DNA from: an uncultured Collinsella sp.
GTDB lineage: Bacteria > Actinomycetota > Coriobacteriia > Coriobacteriales > Coriobacteriaceae
DNA length: 35,045 nt
Reading direction: 5' to 3'
NCBI GenBank assembly: GCA_958427975.1
Contig: CAUAEH010000019.1
Span: 1 to 35,045, forward strand
In this document: positions 16,494-24,244 of the stretch, one piece after another
How the letters are laid out: every line of letters begins with the position of its first letter
Position numbering within the stretch: the first letter of the stretch is position 1
Position numbers and translations under genes: made by a program
The notes under the pieces: generated by a model
What the model was told of the DNA's origin: nothing
What the model saw: only the letters and a program-made list of their open reading frames with translations
The model's database searches: none

Positions 16494-18509
16494 ATGGTAA
16501 AGATTCGAGAGAAGCAAACCGAGCAGCTCGAGAAAGCTGCCTCCAAGGGGCTCAAGCTCGGTGGCTGGAAGAAGATGACGCTGTCTTCTAAGATTGCCGC
16601 CGTCGTGCTGGTGCTGGTCGCCCTGACCGCGATTCTGGCGCCCCTTCTTGCCCCCTATAGCCCGGTCGAGATCTTTACGGCTCGCCAGGCTCCCGGCAAC
16701 GGATTTATCTTCGGTACCGACGATAAGGGTCGCGACATCCTATCGCGTATGCTTTACGGTGGCCGTTACTCGCTGATCATCGGCTTTGGCGCCACTGCCA
16801 TGGCTCTGGTCTGCGGCTCGGTCGTGGGCGCCCTCGCGGCGGTTTCGCGCAAGTCCGTTTCCGAGGCGATCATGCGCATCCTGGACATCATCATGTCCAT
16901 CCCGGGCATCGCCCTCGCGGCCGTCTTCGTCTCCATCCTGGGCAACTCCGTGCCGTCGATCATCTTCGCCATCGGCTTTATGTATACTCCGCAGATTGCT
17001 CGTATCGTGCGCGCCAACATCGTGTCCGAGTACGGCGAGGACTATGTCCGCGCGGTCATCGTTTCCGGTGCCAAGGCTCCGTGGATTTTGATCAAGCATG
17101 TTCTGCGTAACTGCATCGCCCCGATCATGGTCTTCACCGTTACCCTGGTCGCCGACGCCATCATCTTCGAGGCCTCGCTGACCTTTATCGGCGCTGGTAT
17201 CCAGGAGCCCACCGCTACCTGGGGCAACATCCTCGCCGACGCCCGCGGCGGCGTGCTCGCTGGCCGTTGGTGGCAGGCGCTGTTCCCGGGCCTGGCCATC
17301 ATGATCACCTGCCTGGCGCTCAACATCCTCTCCGAGGGCATTACTGACGCCATGGCCGCTGCTCCCTCCGCCGCCCTGGATCCGACTGACTCCTCCAAGC
17401 GCCGCGAGGCCGACCTGCTGGTCTCCGACCCCGTTCGCGCTTACAAGGAGCAGGCTCAGTCCCTGTCCGCCCGTCTTGGCGCCCTGCGTGATGTCGAACT
17501 CAAGCGTAACGACCGCCATGTGCCCGATGAGTCCGTTGAGCCGATCCTTTCGGTCCGTGATTTCTGCATCCAGTTTGAGCACCACGGTGACATCAACGTC
17601 GTCGACCACGTTAGCTTTGACGTCCGTCCCGGCCAGACCATGGGCCTGGTAGGCGAGTCCGGCTGCGGTAAGTCCATCACCACGCTGGCCATCATGGGCC
17701 TGACCGACGATGACGAGCACCTTTCCGGTGAGGTTCTCTGGGAGGGTCGCGACCTGCTCAAGATGAGCAAGAAAGAGTGGTTCGGCCTGCGCGGTACCGA
17801 TATCGCCATGGTCTATCAGGATGCCCTGTCCTCGCTCAACCCCTCCATGCTCATTTCCGCCCAGATGAAGCAGCTCACCAAGCGTGGCGGCACCCGTAGC
17901 GCCGAGGAGCTCCTGGAGCTCGTGGGCCTCGACCCCAAGCGTACGCTCGAGAGCTATCCGCATGAGCTTTCCGGTGGTCAGCGTCAGCGCGTTCTGATTG
18001 CTATGGCCCTTACCCGCGACCCCAAGCTGGTCATCTGCGACGAGCCCACGACCGCTCTGGACGTTACCGTCCAGAAGCAGGTCATCAAGCTGCTTAACGA
18101 CCTTCAGGCCAAGCTCGGCTTTGCCATGATCTTCGTTTCGCACGACCTGGCACTGGTCGCCGAGGTCGCTCATAACATCACGGTTATGTACGCCGGCCAG
18201 GTTATCGAGCAGGCGCCCACCAAGGAGCTGCTCACCAACCCGATCCACGAGTACACCCGCGGCCTTCTGGGTTCCGTCCTGTCCATCGAGAGCGGTTCGG
18301 GCCGCCTGCACCAGGTGCCCGGCGCCGTTCCGAGCCCGCGCGATTTCCCCAAGGGCGATCGCTTCGCGCCCCGCTCGAGCCATCCGCGCATTGGCCTGGA
18401 CACCCGTCCGGTCTTCAAGCGCGTGCCCGGCACCGAGCACTTCTATTCCGAGCTCCCCGACGAGGTGCTCAAGGCAAATGGTTTGACCCCTCACGCGGAG
18501 GTGATGTAG
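16494..18509 (+). CDS. Fused DppC-type permease and DppD-type ATPase
   Basis: A 671-residue fusion of two subunits that are usually separate. Residues about 33-290 are a DppC-type permease: first helix near 33-52, FGTDDKGRDILSRMLYGGRYSL (the family's GTDxxGRD box) near 73-93, and an EAA loop near 179-206. A hydrophilic linker (about 291-345) follows, then an ATPase domain with Walker A GESGCGKS (387-394), signature LSGGQRQ (492-498), Walker B LVICDEPT (512-519) and switch His in FVSHDL. The C-terminal tail has the oligopeptide-transporter region (VPGAVPSPRDFPKGDRFAPR), without the usual Cys. The reading frame is continuous with no sign of a sequencing joint. Bifidobacterial sialic-acid clusters are, as I recall, organised with a similar fused subunit. 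Its ribosome binding site is weak, suggesting coupling to the preceding permease. Confidence 0.93.
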   Translation: MVKIREKQTEQLEKAASKGLKLGGWKKMTLSSKIAAVVLVLVALTAILAPLLAPYSPVEIFTARQAPGNGFIFGTDDKGRDILSRMLYGGRYSLIIGFGATAMALVCGSVVGALAAVSRKSVSEAIMRILDIIMSIPGIALAAVFVSILGNSVPSIIFAIGFMYTPQIARIVRANIVSEYGEDYVRAVIVSGAKAPWILIKHVLRNCIAPIMVFTVTLVADAIIFEASLTFIGAGIQEPTATWGNILADARGGVLAGRWWQALFPGLAIMITCLALNILSEGITDAMAAAPSAALDPTDSSKRREADLLVSDPVRAYKEQAQSLSARLGALRDVELKRNDRHVPDESVEPILSVRDFCIQFEHHGDINVVDHVSFDVRPGQTMGLVGESGCGKSITTLAIMGLTDDDEHLSGEVLWEGRDLLKMSKKEWFGLRGTDIAMVYQDALSSLNPSMLISAQMKQLTKRGGTRSAEELLELVGLDPKRTLESYPHELSGGQRQRVLIAMALTRDPKLVICDEPTTALDVTVQKQVIKLLNDLQAKLGFAMIFVSHDLALVAEVAHNITVMYAGQVIEQAPTKELLTNPIHEYTRGLLGSVLSIESGSGRLHQVPGAVPSPRDFPKGDRFAPRSSHPRIGLDTRPVFKRVPGTEHFYSELPDEVLKANGLTPHAEVM

Positions 18510-19337
18510 ATGAGCGAGACCGCAGTCAACGGCGTCGAGCCGATCATCTTCCTTGATGACGTCCACGTCACCTTTAGGACCCGTACCGGCTCGATTCTGC
18601 ACCCCAACCTGGTTCATGCCGTCCAGGGTGTAACGATTAAGCTCATGCCCGGACAGACCATCGGCATCGTCGGCGAGTCCGGTTGCGGAAAGTCCACCAC
18701 CGCCAACGTCATGTGCGGCCTGCAGGCCCCCACGAGCGGCAAGGTCTACTTTAAGGGCAAGGACGTTACCAAACGTACCGCTGAGGACCGTCGCCACATG
18801 GGTCGCGTCATCTCGGTCGTGTTCCAGAACCCGGCCACGGCGCTCAACCCCCGCATGGTCGTTCGCGAGCAACTGCTCGACCCCATGCGCGTCCACAACC
18901 TGGGTACCGAGGCCGAGCAGGAGAAGCGCGTCAAGGAGCTCTTGGAGCTCACTGGTCTGCCCAGCTCCGCCGCCGAGGTTCTTCCCGGCCAGCTTTCGGG
19001 CGGCCAGCGCCAGCGCGTCGCAATTGCCCGTGCCCTGTCGCTGAACCCCGATGCCATCATCGCCGACGAGCCCACCTCGGCTCTGGACGTTTCGGTCCGC
19101 GCGCAGATTCTGAACCTGCTGACCGACCTTAAGAAGGAGCTCGGCCTGGCCATGGTGTTCATCAGCCATGACATCCAGACGGTCCGCTATATCTCTGACG
19201 ACATCATCGTTATGAATGGCGGCAAGATCGTCGAGCAGGGCGAGGCCAAGCAGGTCTTCCAGCACCCTCAGGACCCCTACACCAAGATGCTGCTTGGCGC
19301 TGCGCCGTCGCTGCTGCATCCCAAGCTCGGCGAGTAG
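18510..19337 (+). CDS. ABC transporter ATPase, DppF/OppF type
   Basis: Second nucleotide-binding subunit of the importer, cytoplasmic, 275 residues. Walker A GESGCGKS is at 55-62, the Q-loop in VVFQNPATALNPRM near 103-116, the signature LSGGQRQ at 162-168, Walker B AIIADEPT at 182-189, and the switch His in FISHDI. Its ATG directly follows the TAG of the fused permease-ATPase, so the two ATPase domains are made in step. The C-terminus stops soon after the core (LLGAAPSLLHPKLGE) and lacks the longer Cys-containing tail of many OppF proteins. The ATPase domain of the fused subunit is the expected heterodimer partner. A perfect hairpin follows. Confidence 0.93.
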   Translation: MSETAVNGVEPIIFLDDVHVTFRTRTGSILHPNLVHAVQGVTIKLMPGQTIGIVGESGCGKSTTANVMCGLQAPTSGKVYFKGKDVTKRTAEDRRHMGRVISVVFQNPATALNPRMVVREQLLDPMRVHNLGTEAEQEKRVKELLELTGLPSSAAEVLPGQLSGGQRQRVAIARALSLNPDAIIADEPTSALDVSVRAQILNLLTDLKKELGLAMVFISHDIQTVRYISDDIIVMNGGKIVEQGEAKQVFQHPQDPYTKMLLGAAPSLLHPKLGE

Positions 19338-19353
19338 CCTCGCTTTCCCTCCC

Positions 19354-19381
19354 GTGCGCCCGGTTCCCTTACCGGGCGCAC
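19354..19381 (+). terminator. Terminator after the sialic-acid importer genes
   Basis: An 11-bp perfect stem (GTGCGCCCGGT / ACCGGGCGCAC) with a 6-nt loop begins 17 nt after the stop. Only CTCCGTTG follows, so read-through into the esterase genes is possible. Confidence 0.65.
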
Positions 19382-19417
19382 CTCCGTTGCGATTTCGAAA
19401 GGCTGGGTTCACGAGCC

Positions 19418-20395
19418 ATGCCAAGTGCTCAGGAGCTACAACAGCAATTTGGTGAATATCGAGGCGCTATGCCCCGTCCATCGGATTTCGATCTCTTTTG
19501 GAAGGACCGCATGGCCGAGGCCGACGCCGTCGAGCTCGACTACGCGATTGAGGCGGCTTCGGTTGCGGATTCCGCGACCTGTCGGTTTTTCGACCTCTGG
19601 TTTACCGGCATGTGTGGTGCACGCCTGCATGCCAAGTATCTCAAGCCGGTCTCGGAGGAGCCCGTGCCGCTGGTGCTTCAGTTCCATGGATATCCGGGTG
19701 CGAGCCGCAGCTGGTTTGAGCAGGCGTCGTTTGCTGGCATGGGCATGGCGCTCATTGCTCTCGATTGTCCTGGCCAAGGAGGCCCCTCCGAGGACATTGG
19801 TGGATTTGCGGGCACGACGGTCGCGGGCCATATCGTCGCCGGTATCGACGGCGATCCGGCCAACCTCTACTATGTCCGCCTGCATCAGGATATCCGCATT
19901 CTGTGCCGTATCGTTCGCGAGCTCGAGGGCATCGATCTTACCCGCGTGTATGTAAACGGCGCATCGCAGGGCGGCGGTTTGGGTATTGCGACCTGCGCGC
20001 TCAATAGCGATTTAGTTGATCGCGCGGCTATCCTCTATCCCTTCTTATCGGACTTCCGCCTGGTTTGGGATCTGGACGCCGACGATATTGCCTACGAGGG
20101 CCTGCGCTATTGGTCGCGTTGGTTTGACGAGGACTCGACTCGTATCGAGGAAGCCTATGCCAAGCTGGCGTACTTCGATTCCAAGAATTTTGCCCCCATG
20201 GTCAAGTGCCCCGTGCTGTTTGGCACGGGCACGGCCGATATCGTCTGTCCGCCGGCAACGCAGTTTGCGGTGTACAACAACCTGTCCTGTGACAAGCGTC
20301 ATGAGTTCTTTGAAGGCTTTGGCCACGAGGAGATTCAGGATTTTGACGATCTGATCATTCCGTTTTTCTGTGAGGAAGGGGAGGCTCATGTCTAA
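19418..20395 (+). CDS. AXE1-family carbohydrate O-acetyl esterase, candidate sialate O-acetylesterase
   Basis: Alpha/beta hydrolase of the acetylxylan esterase/cephalosporin-C deacetylase (AXE1, CE7) family, 325 residues, no signal peptide, hence cytoplasmic. The catalytic triad is complete: nucleophile Ser183 in GASQGGG (181-187), Asp274 in GTGTADIVCPP and His303 in GFGHEE. The oxyanion HGYPG lies at 90-94. The N-terminal DFDLFWKD matches the family start, supporting the ATG at 19418 although its ribosome binding site is poor (an alternative ATG at 19469 has GAGG nearby). It stands between the importer and nanA, so its likely role is to remove O-acetyl groups from imported sialic acid so that the lyase can act. 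AXE1-type esterases are also associated with sialic-acid genes in streptococci, from memory. The substrate is inferred. Confidence 0.85.
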   Translation: MPSAQELQQQFGEYRGAMPRPSDFDLFWKDRMAEADAVELDYAIEAASVADSATCRFFDLWFTGMCGARLHAKYLKPVSEEPVPLVLQFHGYPGASRSWFEQASFAGMGMALIALDCPGQGGPSEDIGGFAGTTVAGHIVAGIDGDPANLYYVRLHQDIRILCRIVRELEGIDLTRVYVNGASQGGGLGIATCALNSDLVDRAAILYPFLSDFRLVWDLDADDIAYEGLRYWSRWFDEDSTRIEEAYAKLAYFDSKNFAPMVKCPVLFGTGTADIVCPPATQFAVYNNLSCDKRHEFFEGFGHEEIQDFDDLIIPFFCEEGEAHV

Positions 20396-21239
20396 GTGCG
20401 AGAGCAATGTTGACGAGCTGATCGTCCCCGGGCTCGCGGGGATTGCTGGGACGGTTTCGTCAAGGCTCTTCGATTTCCGGGATTGGCGCGGCGATGCTTC
20501 GGCGGATGTTTCCGAATTAGAGACAGCCGCTTCGGACCTTGAGGTTTGCGGGCTGACTGTTACGGCGATTGATTTCGCCAATCCGTGCGCGCGCTACTCC
20601 GAGGTTTCCTTTGAGCTCGGCGGGTATGTCGTGCACGGCCGTTTGATTGAGCCCTCAGGCCGCGCCCGAGCATCCGAGCTTGTTCCGCTCTGTCTGATGT
20701 TTCACGACATCGATCGACCCGTGCGTGGATGGCATCACATGACGAGGTTTGCCGCCATGGGATATGCCGTGCTTGCACTAGACGACGTTGTTGCTGGTGC
20801 GGACGACCTGCAGTGGGGGATTGTTTCGCCCGCTTTTGTCGGGCGCGTCCGTTGGGGCTGCGCGTTGGCGAAGGTTGCGCGCAATCTTGATGGCATGGAC
20901 CCCGACCGCATCTTTGCATGGGGCGAGGGCCTTGGCGGCGGAGTCGCGCTGGCGGTTTCTGCTTTGGATGAGCAGGGCCTCGCCTGCACGGCGGTCGCCA
21001 ATCCGATTCCCGGTGGCCTCGAGGCGCTGTCGTCTCAGGTGCGCGGCTCGGTGCTCATGGGCACTTCGCTCATGGATACCGTGAGCGACCCCAAGGGTCA
21101 GTTTGCCGTGTTTAACGGTCTTGAGTGTGACCGGAGGCATATCATCTATGCCAAATACGCTCACGAGCGCATCAATGCGTTCGAAAACGAAGTCGTCGAC
21201 TTCTTTAACCAAACGTTCTACCCGTGTTCTTTGGCCTAG
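20388..21239 (+). CDS. Catalytically dead paralogue of the AXE1 esterase
   Basis: A 283-residue relative of the gene before it, which it overlaps by 8 bases; I chose the ATG at 20388 behind GGGGAGG rather than an in-frame start 18 bases earlier. The C-terminal part aligns well with its neighbour (GQFAVFNGLECDRRH against TQFAVYNNLSCDKRH), and the triad Asp (230) and His (259) are kept. The nucleophile elbow reads GEGLGGG, so the Ser is Gly181, and the oxyanion HGYPG has become HDIDR. The frame is intact with normal codon use, so it is not a decayed pseudogene. It is probably a non-catalytic subunit or binding protein that pairs with the active esterase; AXE1 enzymes form oligomers. Function unknown. 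Confidence 0.75.
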   Translation: MSKCESNVDELIVPGLAGIAGTVSSRLFDFRDWRGDASADVSELETAASDLEVCGLTVTAIDFANPCARYSEVSFELGGYVVHGRLIEPSGRARASELVPLCLMFHDIDRPVRGWHHMTRFAAMGYAVLALDDVVAGADDLQWGIVSPAFVGRVRWGCALAKVARNLDGMDPDRIFAWGEGLGGGVALAVSALDEQGLACTAVANPIPGGLEALSSQVRGSVLMGTSLMDTVSDPKGQFAVFNGLECDRRHIIYAKYAHERINAFENEVVDFFNQTFYPCSLA

Positions 21240-21307
21240 ACGGCCTGGACACTGCCAACAAGAGTGGGTGGCATAGGGTCGCCCGCCAGACAACTAAGGA
21301 GATTCTT

Positions 21308-22228
21308 GTGGCAACTCAGAAAATCACCGGCGTTATCCCTCCCGTCGTTGTTCCCGATACCGAAGACCACCAGCTCGACGTTGCCTCCTTTGAGCGCAGC
21401 ATCAACCGCATGATCGATGCCGGCGTCGATGGCCTGTTCTTCCTGGGCTCCTCGGGCGAGGTCGTCTTCTCCACCGACGAGCGTCGTCGCCAGATTGTCG
21501 CCGAGGCTGTGCGCATCGTCGATCACCGCGTTCCCGTTCTGGTCGGCATCATCGACACCGAGACCGAGCGCATGATCGAGCACGGCAAGGTCGCCCAGGA
21601 GCTGGGCGCCGATGCCCTCGTCGCCACCTGCCCGTTCTATGCCCTGCAGGGCATGACCGAGGTCGAGGAGCACTTCCGCATCCTGCACGAGGAACTCGAC
21701 CTGCCCATCTTCGCTTACGACATCCCCGTGTGCGTCCACACCAAGCTTCCCTGGAAGCTCCTTGCCAAGCTCGGCGCCGAGGGCGTCCTGGCCGGCGTCA
21801 AGGATTCCTCGGGCGATGACATCTCGTTCCGCTACCTCGTTCAGGAGAATGAGAAGAACGGCCATCCGATGAGCATCCTCACCGGTCACGAGGTTGTTGT
21901 CGATGGCGCCTACCTCGGTGGCGCCGACGGTTCCGTCCCGGGTCTCGCCAACGTTGAGCCCGAGGGCTACGTGCGCCAGTGGAAGGCCGCTCAGGCCGGT
22001 GACTGGGCTACCGTCAAGGCCGAGCAGGATCGCCTCAATGAGATTTCGCACATCTGGGATGTCACCTCGGGCGTCCAGGGCTATGCCGGTGGCGTCGGCG
22101 CCTTCAAGACCGCTATGAACCTCATGGGCATCTTCGACAGCCCGACCATGCCGCGCCCGGTGAAGGCCATGACCGGCGAGAACGTCGAGGCGATTAAGAA
22201 GGTCCTCCAGGACAACGGTCTCCTGTAA
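21308..22228 (+). CDS. nanA: N-acetylneuraminate lyase (DapA/NanA family)
   Basis: Class I aldolase of the DHDPS/NAL superfamily, 306 residues. It is predicted to split N-acetylneuraminate into ManNAc and pyruvate in the cytoplasm. The GTG at 21308 is preceded by AAGGAG with a 6-nt spacer, so an upstream in-frame start is rejected. The pyruvate-binding GSSGE is at 47-51, the catalytic Tyr137 in FAYDIP, and the Schiff-base Lys165 in GVKDSSGD. The YDIP segment is closer to the YNIP of sialic-acid lyases than to the YNxP of dihydrodipicolinate synthases. Adjacent nanK and nanE support the lyase role. Another aldolase of the superfamily acting on a related keto-acid sugar remains possible. A long palindrome follows. 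Confidence 0.78.
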   Translation: MATQKITGVIPPVVVPDTEDHQLDVASFERSINRMIDAGVDGLFFLGSSGEVVFSTDERRRQIVAEAVRIVDHRVPVLVGIIDTETERMIEHGKVAQELGADALVATCPFYALQGMTEVEEHFRILHEELDLPIFAYDIPVCVHTKLPWKLLAKLGAEGVLAGVKDSSGDDISFRYLVQENEKNGHPMSILTGHEVVVDGAYLGGADGSVPGLANVEPEGYVRQWKAAQAGDWATVKAEQDRLNEISHIWDVTSGVQGYAGGVGAFKTAMNLMGIFDSPTMPRPVKAMTGENVEAIKKVLQDNGLL

Positions 22229-22235
22229 AGCTTCC

Positions 22236-22323
22236 CCAGGCACCCGATCTTGGGGCTCAAGTGGTCGGGCGTGACCCATTAGGTCAACGCCCGACCACTT
22301 TCACCCCAACCTCGGGCACCTGG
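22236..22323. repeat. 88-bp imperfect palindrome between nanA and nanK
   Basis: A 14-bp perfect inner stem (AAGTGGTCGGGCGT at 22259-22272 and its complement at 22287-22300) is topped by a GACC/GGTC pair with one bulged A. It is extended outward by TTGGGG/CCCCAA, CCCGA/TCGGG and CCAGG/CCTGG with small mismatched steps. The RNA would be one long hairpin. No T-run follows, so it is more like a processing or stabilising hairpin, or a REP-like element, than a standard terminator. Confidence 0.7.
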
Positions 22324-22400
22324 AAAACCTTTACCGCGCTGTGACGGCTAGCCTGACGGCGCATTTCCTGTAGTTGTTTTTATCTCCTAAGGAGAACGAC

Positions 22401-23366
22401 ATGGAGAACAAGTACGTCTGCTCTGTCGATATCGGCGGAACTAAGATCGCGACCGCCATTATGGAGTACCCGGCTGACGGCAGCGTGCCCCATCCCGTTT
22501 TTGAGGCCGAGGTTCCTACCGAGGCCCAGGAGGGCGGCGAGGCCGTCTTCCAGCGTATCGAGGCGTCCATCAAGGCCGCTCTTGAGGCGAATCCCGATGT
22601 CGAGGTCCTCGGTGTCGGTATCGGTGCCGCAGGCGTCGTCGATCCCAAGACGGGCGCCATCGCGTATGCCAACGAGATCATGCCCGGCTGGTCCGGCGTT
22701 CAGTTGGGGCCGCGTCTGCGCGAAGACCTTGGTCTTCCCGTTGCCGTGGTGGGCGACGTGCAGGCTCATGCTCTGGGCGAGGCCCACTGGGGCGTCGGCA
22801 AGGGCAAGTTCTCCGTCTTGTGTCTGGGCATCGGTACGGGCATCGGCGGCGCATATGTCGAGAACGGCCGCGTGATGCAGGGCTTCCATGGTGCTGCCGG
22901 TCATATGGGCCACATCGAGTGCTCGGCTGCCGCTGGCATTCCCTGCGCCTGCGGACGTTCTGGTCATCTTGAGTCGGTTGCTTCGGGCACTTCCATTGGT
23001 CGTATGTACGATGAGCGCTTCGGTCGCGTCGACCCCAGCCGTCCTTCGGTCGGTCGCGACGTGAACGACCTGTGCCGTGCGGGCGACGCAAAGGCGACCG
23101 AGGTCATCCATGACGCCGGCTTTGCGCTGGGTGCCAGCTTGGGCTCGCTCGCTAACATTCTGGACCCTGAGGTCATCGTGCTTTCGGGCGGCGTGATTCA
23201 CCAAGGTCCCGATTGGCGTTCGCAGACGTGGAAGGATTCGGTGCACGAGGGCTATGCCAGCCAGGCGCTCGATCCGCTTCAGGACACGCCGATCCTTATC
23301 GGTTCTCTGGAGGGTGATGCTCCACTCATCGGTGCCGCCGAACACCTTCTTGCATCGTTGAAGTAA
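22401..23366 (+). CDS. nanK: ROK-family sugar kinase, probable N-acetylmannosamine kinase
   Basis: ROK-family kinase of 321 residues, predicted to phosphorylate ManNAc to ManNAc-6-P with ATP. The start at 22401 follows AAGGAG with 7-nt spacing. The phosphate-binding DIGGTK is at 10-15, the catalytic Asp119 in VGDVQAHALGE, and LGIGTGIGGA at 142-151. The ROK zinc site reads GHMGHIECSAAAGIPCACG followed by RSGHLE (His168, Cys182, Cys184), with His189 where the family normally has its third Cys. Specificity for ManNAc comes from its place between nanA and nanE; glucose or another N-acyl sugar cannot be excluded. It lacks the N-terminal helix-turn-helix of ROK repressors. Confidence 0.85.
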   Translation: MENKYVCSVDIGGTKIATAIMEYPADGSVPHPVFEAEVPTEAQEGGEAVFQRIEASIKAALEANPDVEVLGVGIGAAGVVDPKTGAIAYANEIMPGWSGVQLGPRLREDLGLPVAVVGDVQAHALGEAHWGVGKGKFSVLCLGIGTGIGGAYVENGRVMQGFHGAAGHMGHIECSAAAGIPCACGRSGHLESVASGTSIGRMYDERFGRVDPSRPSVGRDVNDLCRAGDAKATEVIHDAGFALGASLGSLANILDPEVIVLSGGVIHQGPDWRSQTWKDSVHEGYASQALDPLQDTPILIGSLEGDAPLIGAAEHLLASLK

Positions 23367-23383
23367 ACATAACTACCAAGTGC

Positions 23384-23488
23384 GCCTTCTGAGGTGCCGC
23401 AGATTGACGTGAAAGAGGAGCGAAGCGTACTTCGGTACGTGAGCGACGGTTTGAACGTCAAGGTGCGGTGTCTCAGAAGGCTGTTTTT
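23384..23488 (+). repeat. 98-nt REP-like hairpin element between nanK and nanE
   Basis: Terminal arms GCCTTCTGAG (23384-23393) and CTCAGAAGGC (23472-23481) pair perfectly. Inside them TTGACGT/ACGTCAA and a G-T-rich GTGCCGCA/TGCGGTGT segment also pair, and the middle holds a CGTAC-TTCG-GTACG hairpin (23426-23439) with a UUCG loop. GTTTTT follows the last arm, so it could end transcripts. The composite form looks like a mobile intergenic repeat family. Confidence 0.65.
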
Positions 23489-23506
23489 AGAAAGGTTGAG
23501 TCGAAC

Positions 23507-24193
23507 ATGACCGTCGATCCTTTGATTCAATCCCTGAAGGGCAAGCTCGTCGTGAGCGTTCAGGCGTATATGGGCGAGCCGCTTCGTACGCCCGAGACCA
23601 TGGCTCAAATGTCTCGCGCTTGCGAGCTCGGCGGTGCCGCCGCCATTCGCTGCCAGGGCCTTGCCGACATTGCCGCCATTAAGGGTCGCTGTGAGGTTCC
23701 TGTTATCGGCCTGTGGAAGGATGGGCACGAGGGCGTTTACATCACGCCGACGCTGCGCCACGCTCGCGCCTGCGTTGCTGCGGGTGCCGATATCGTGGCG
23801 ATTGACGCCACCGATCGCCCACGTCCCGATGGCAAGTCGGTCGAGGATACCTTCCGCCCGCTGCACGAGGAGGGCGTGCTCCTGATGGCCGACTGTGCCA
23901 CCATCGAGGATATTCGTCGTGCTGTCGACATGGGCTTCGACCTGGTGTCCACCACGCTTTCTCATGGTGTTGCCGCTATCGACTGCACCATGGCCGATGG
24001 CCCCGATCTGCCGCTGCTGCGTCAGGCGACCGAGGAATTCCCCGGTCTTCCCATCATCTGCGAGGGCCGCGTGCACACGCCCGAGGAGGCCCGCGCCGCG
24101 ATTGATGCGGGCGCCTGGGCCGTTGTCGTCGGCACCGCCATCACGCACCCCACGAGTATTACAAGTTGGTTCAAGGCTGCGCTTGAGGCGTAA
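23507..24193 (+). CDS. nanE: N-acetylmannosamine-6-phosphate 2-epimerase
   Basis: TIM-barrel epimerase converting ManNAc-6-P to GlcNAc-6-P, the last step that is specific to sialic-acid breakdown. The 228 residues start at 23507 (MTVDPLIQSLKGKLVVSVQA) behind AAAGG with an 11-nt spacer, the same arrangement as pgk. The catalytic Lys71 stands in VIGLWKDG and the conserved Glu186 in ICEGRVHTPEEA. The family's IDATDRPRPDG loop is at about 99-109 and the phosphate-binding GAWAVVVGTAITHP stretch is near the C-terminus. It is split from nanK by a long hairpin element, so its expression may depend on read-through or a separate start. nagA and nagB, which would complete the route to fructose-6-P, are not in the window. 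Confidence 0.93.
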   Translation: MTVDPLIQSLKGKLVVSVQAYMGEPLRTPETMAQMSRACELGGAAAIRCQGLADIAAIKGRCEVPVIGLWKDGHEGVYITPTLRHARACVAAGADIVAIDATDRPRPDGKSVEDTFRPLHEEGVLLMADCATIEDIRRAVDMGFDLVSTTLSHGVAAIDCTMADGPDLPLLRQATEEFPGLPIICEGRVHTPEEARAAIDAGAWAVVVGTAITHPTSITSWFKAALEA

Positions 24194-24220
24194 GACAGGC
24201 CTCGTATCCGCTTGGGGCGG

Positions 24221-24226
24221 TATACT
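24221..24226 (+). promoter_or_regulatory. Candidate -10 box of rapZ-whiA
   Basis: TATACT lies 66 nt before the rapZ ATG. No -35 match is seen at the right distance. Transcripts started here would include the hairpin at 24245-24273 in their leader. Confidence 0.4.
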
Positions 24227-24244
24227 CAATAAAGGCAATTGATC

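Noticed and set aside
16740..19424. 894-codon open frame on the minus strand opposite the importer genes
   Set aside because: It is an antisense shadow of strongly biased C/G-ending codons; it is low in complexity, has no family features and lies over three clear genes.
20388..21239. Calling the second esterase gene a pseudogene
   Set aside because: It has no stop, frameshift or truncation, overlaps its neighbour neatly and keeps two of three triad residues, which fits a maintained non-catalytic protein better.
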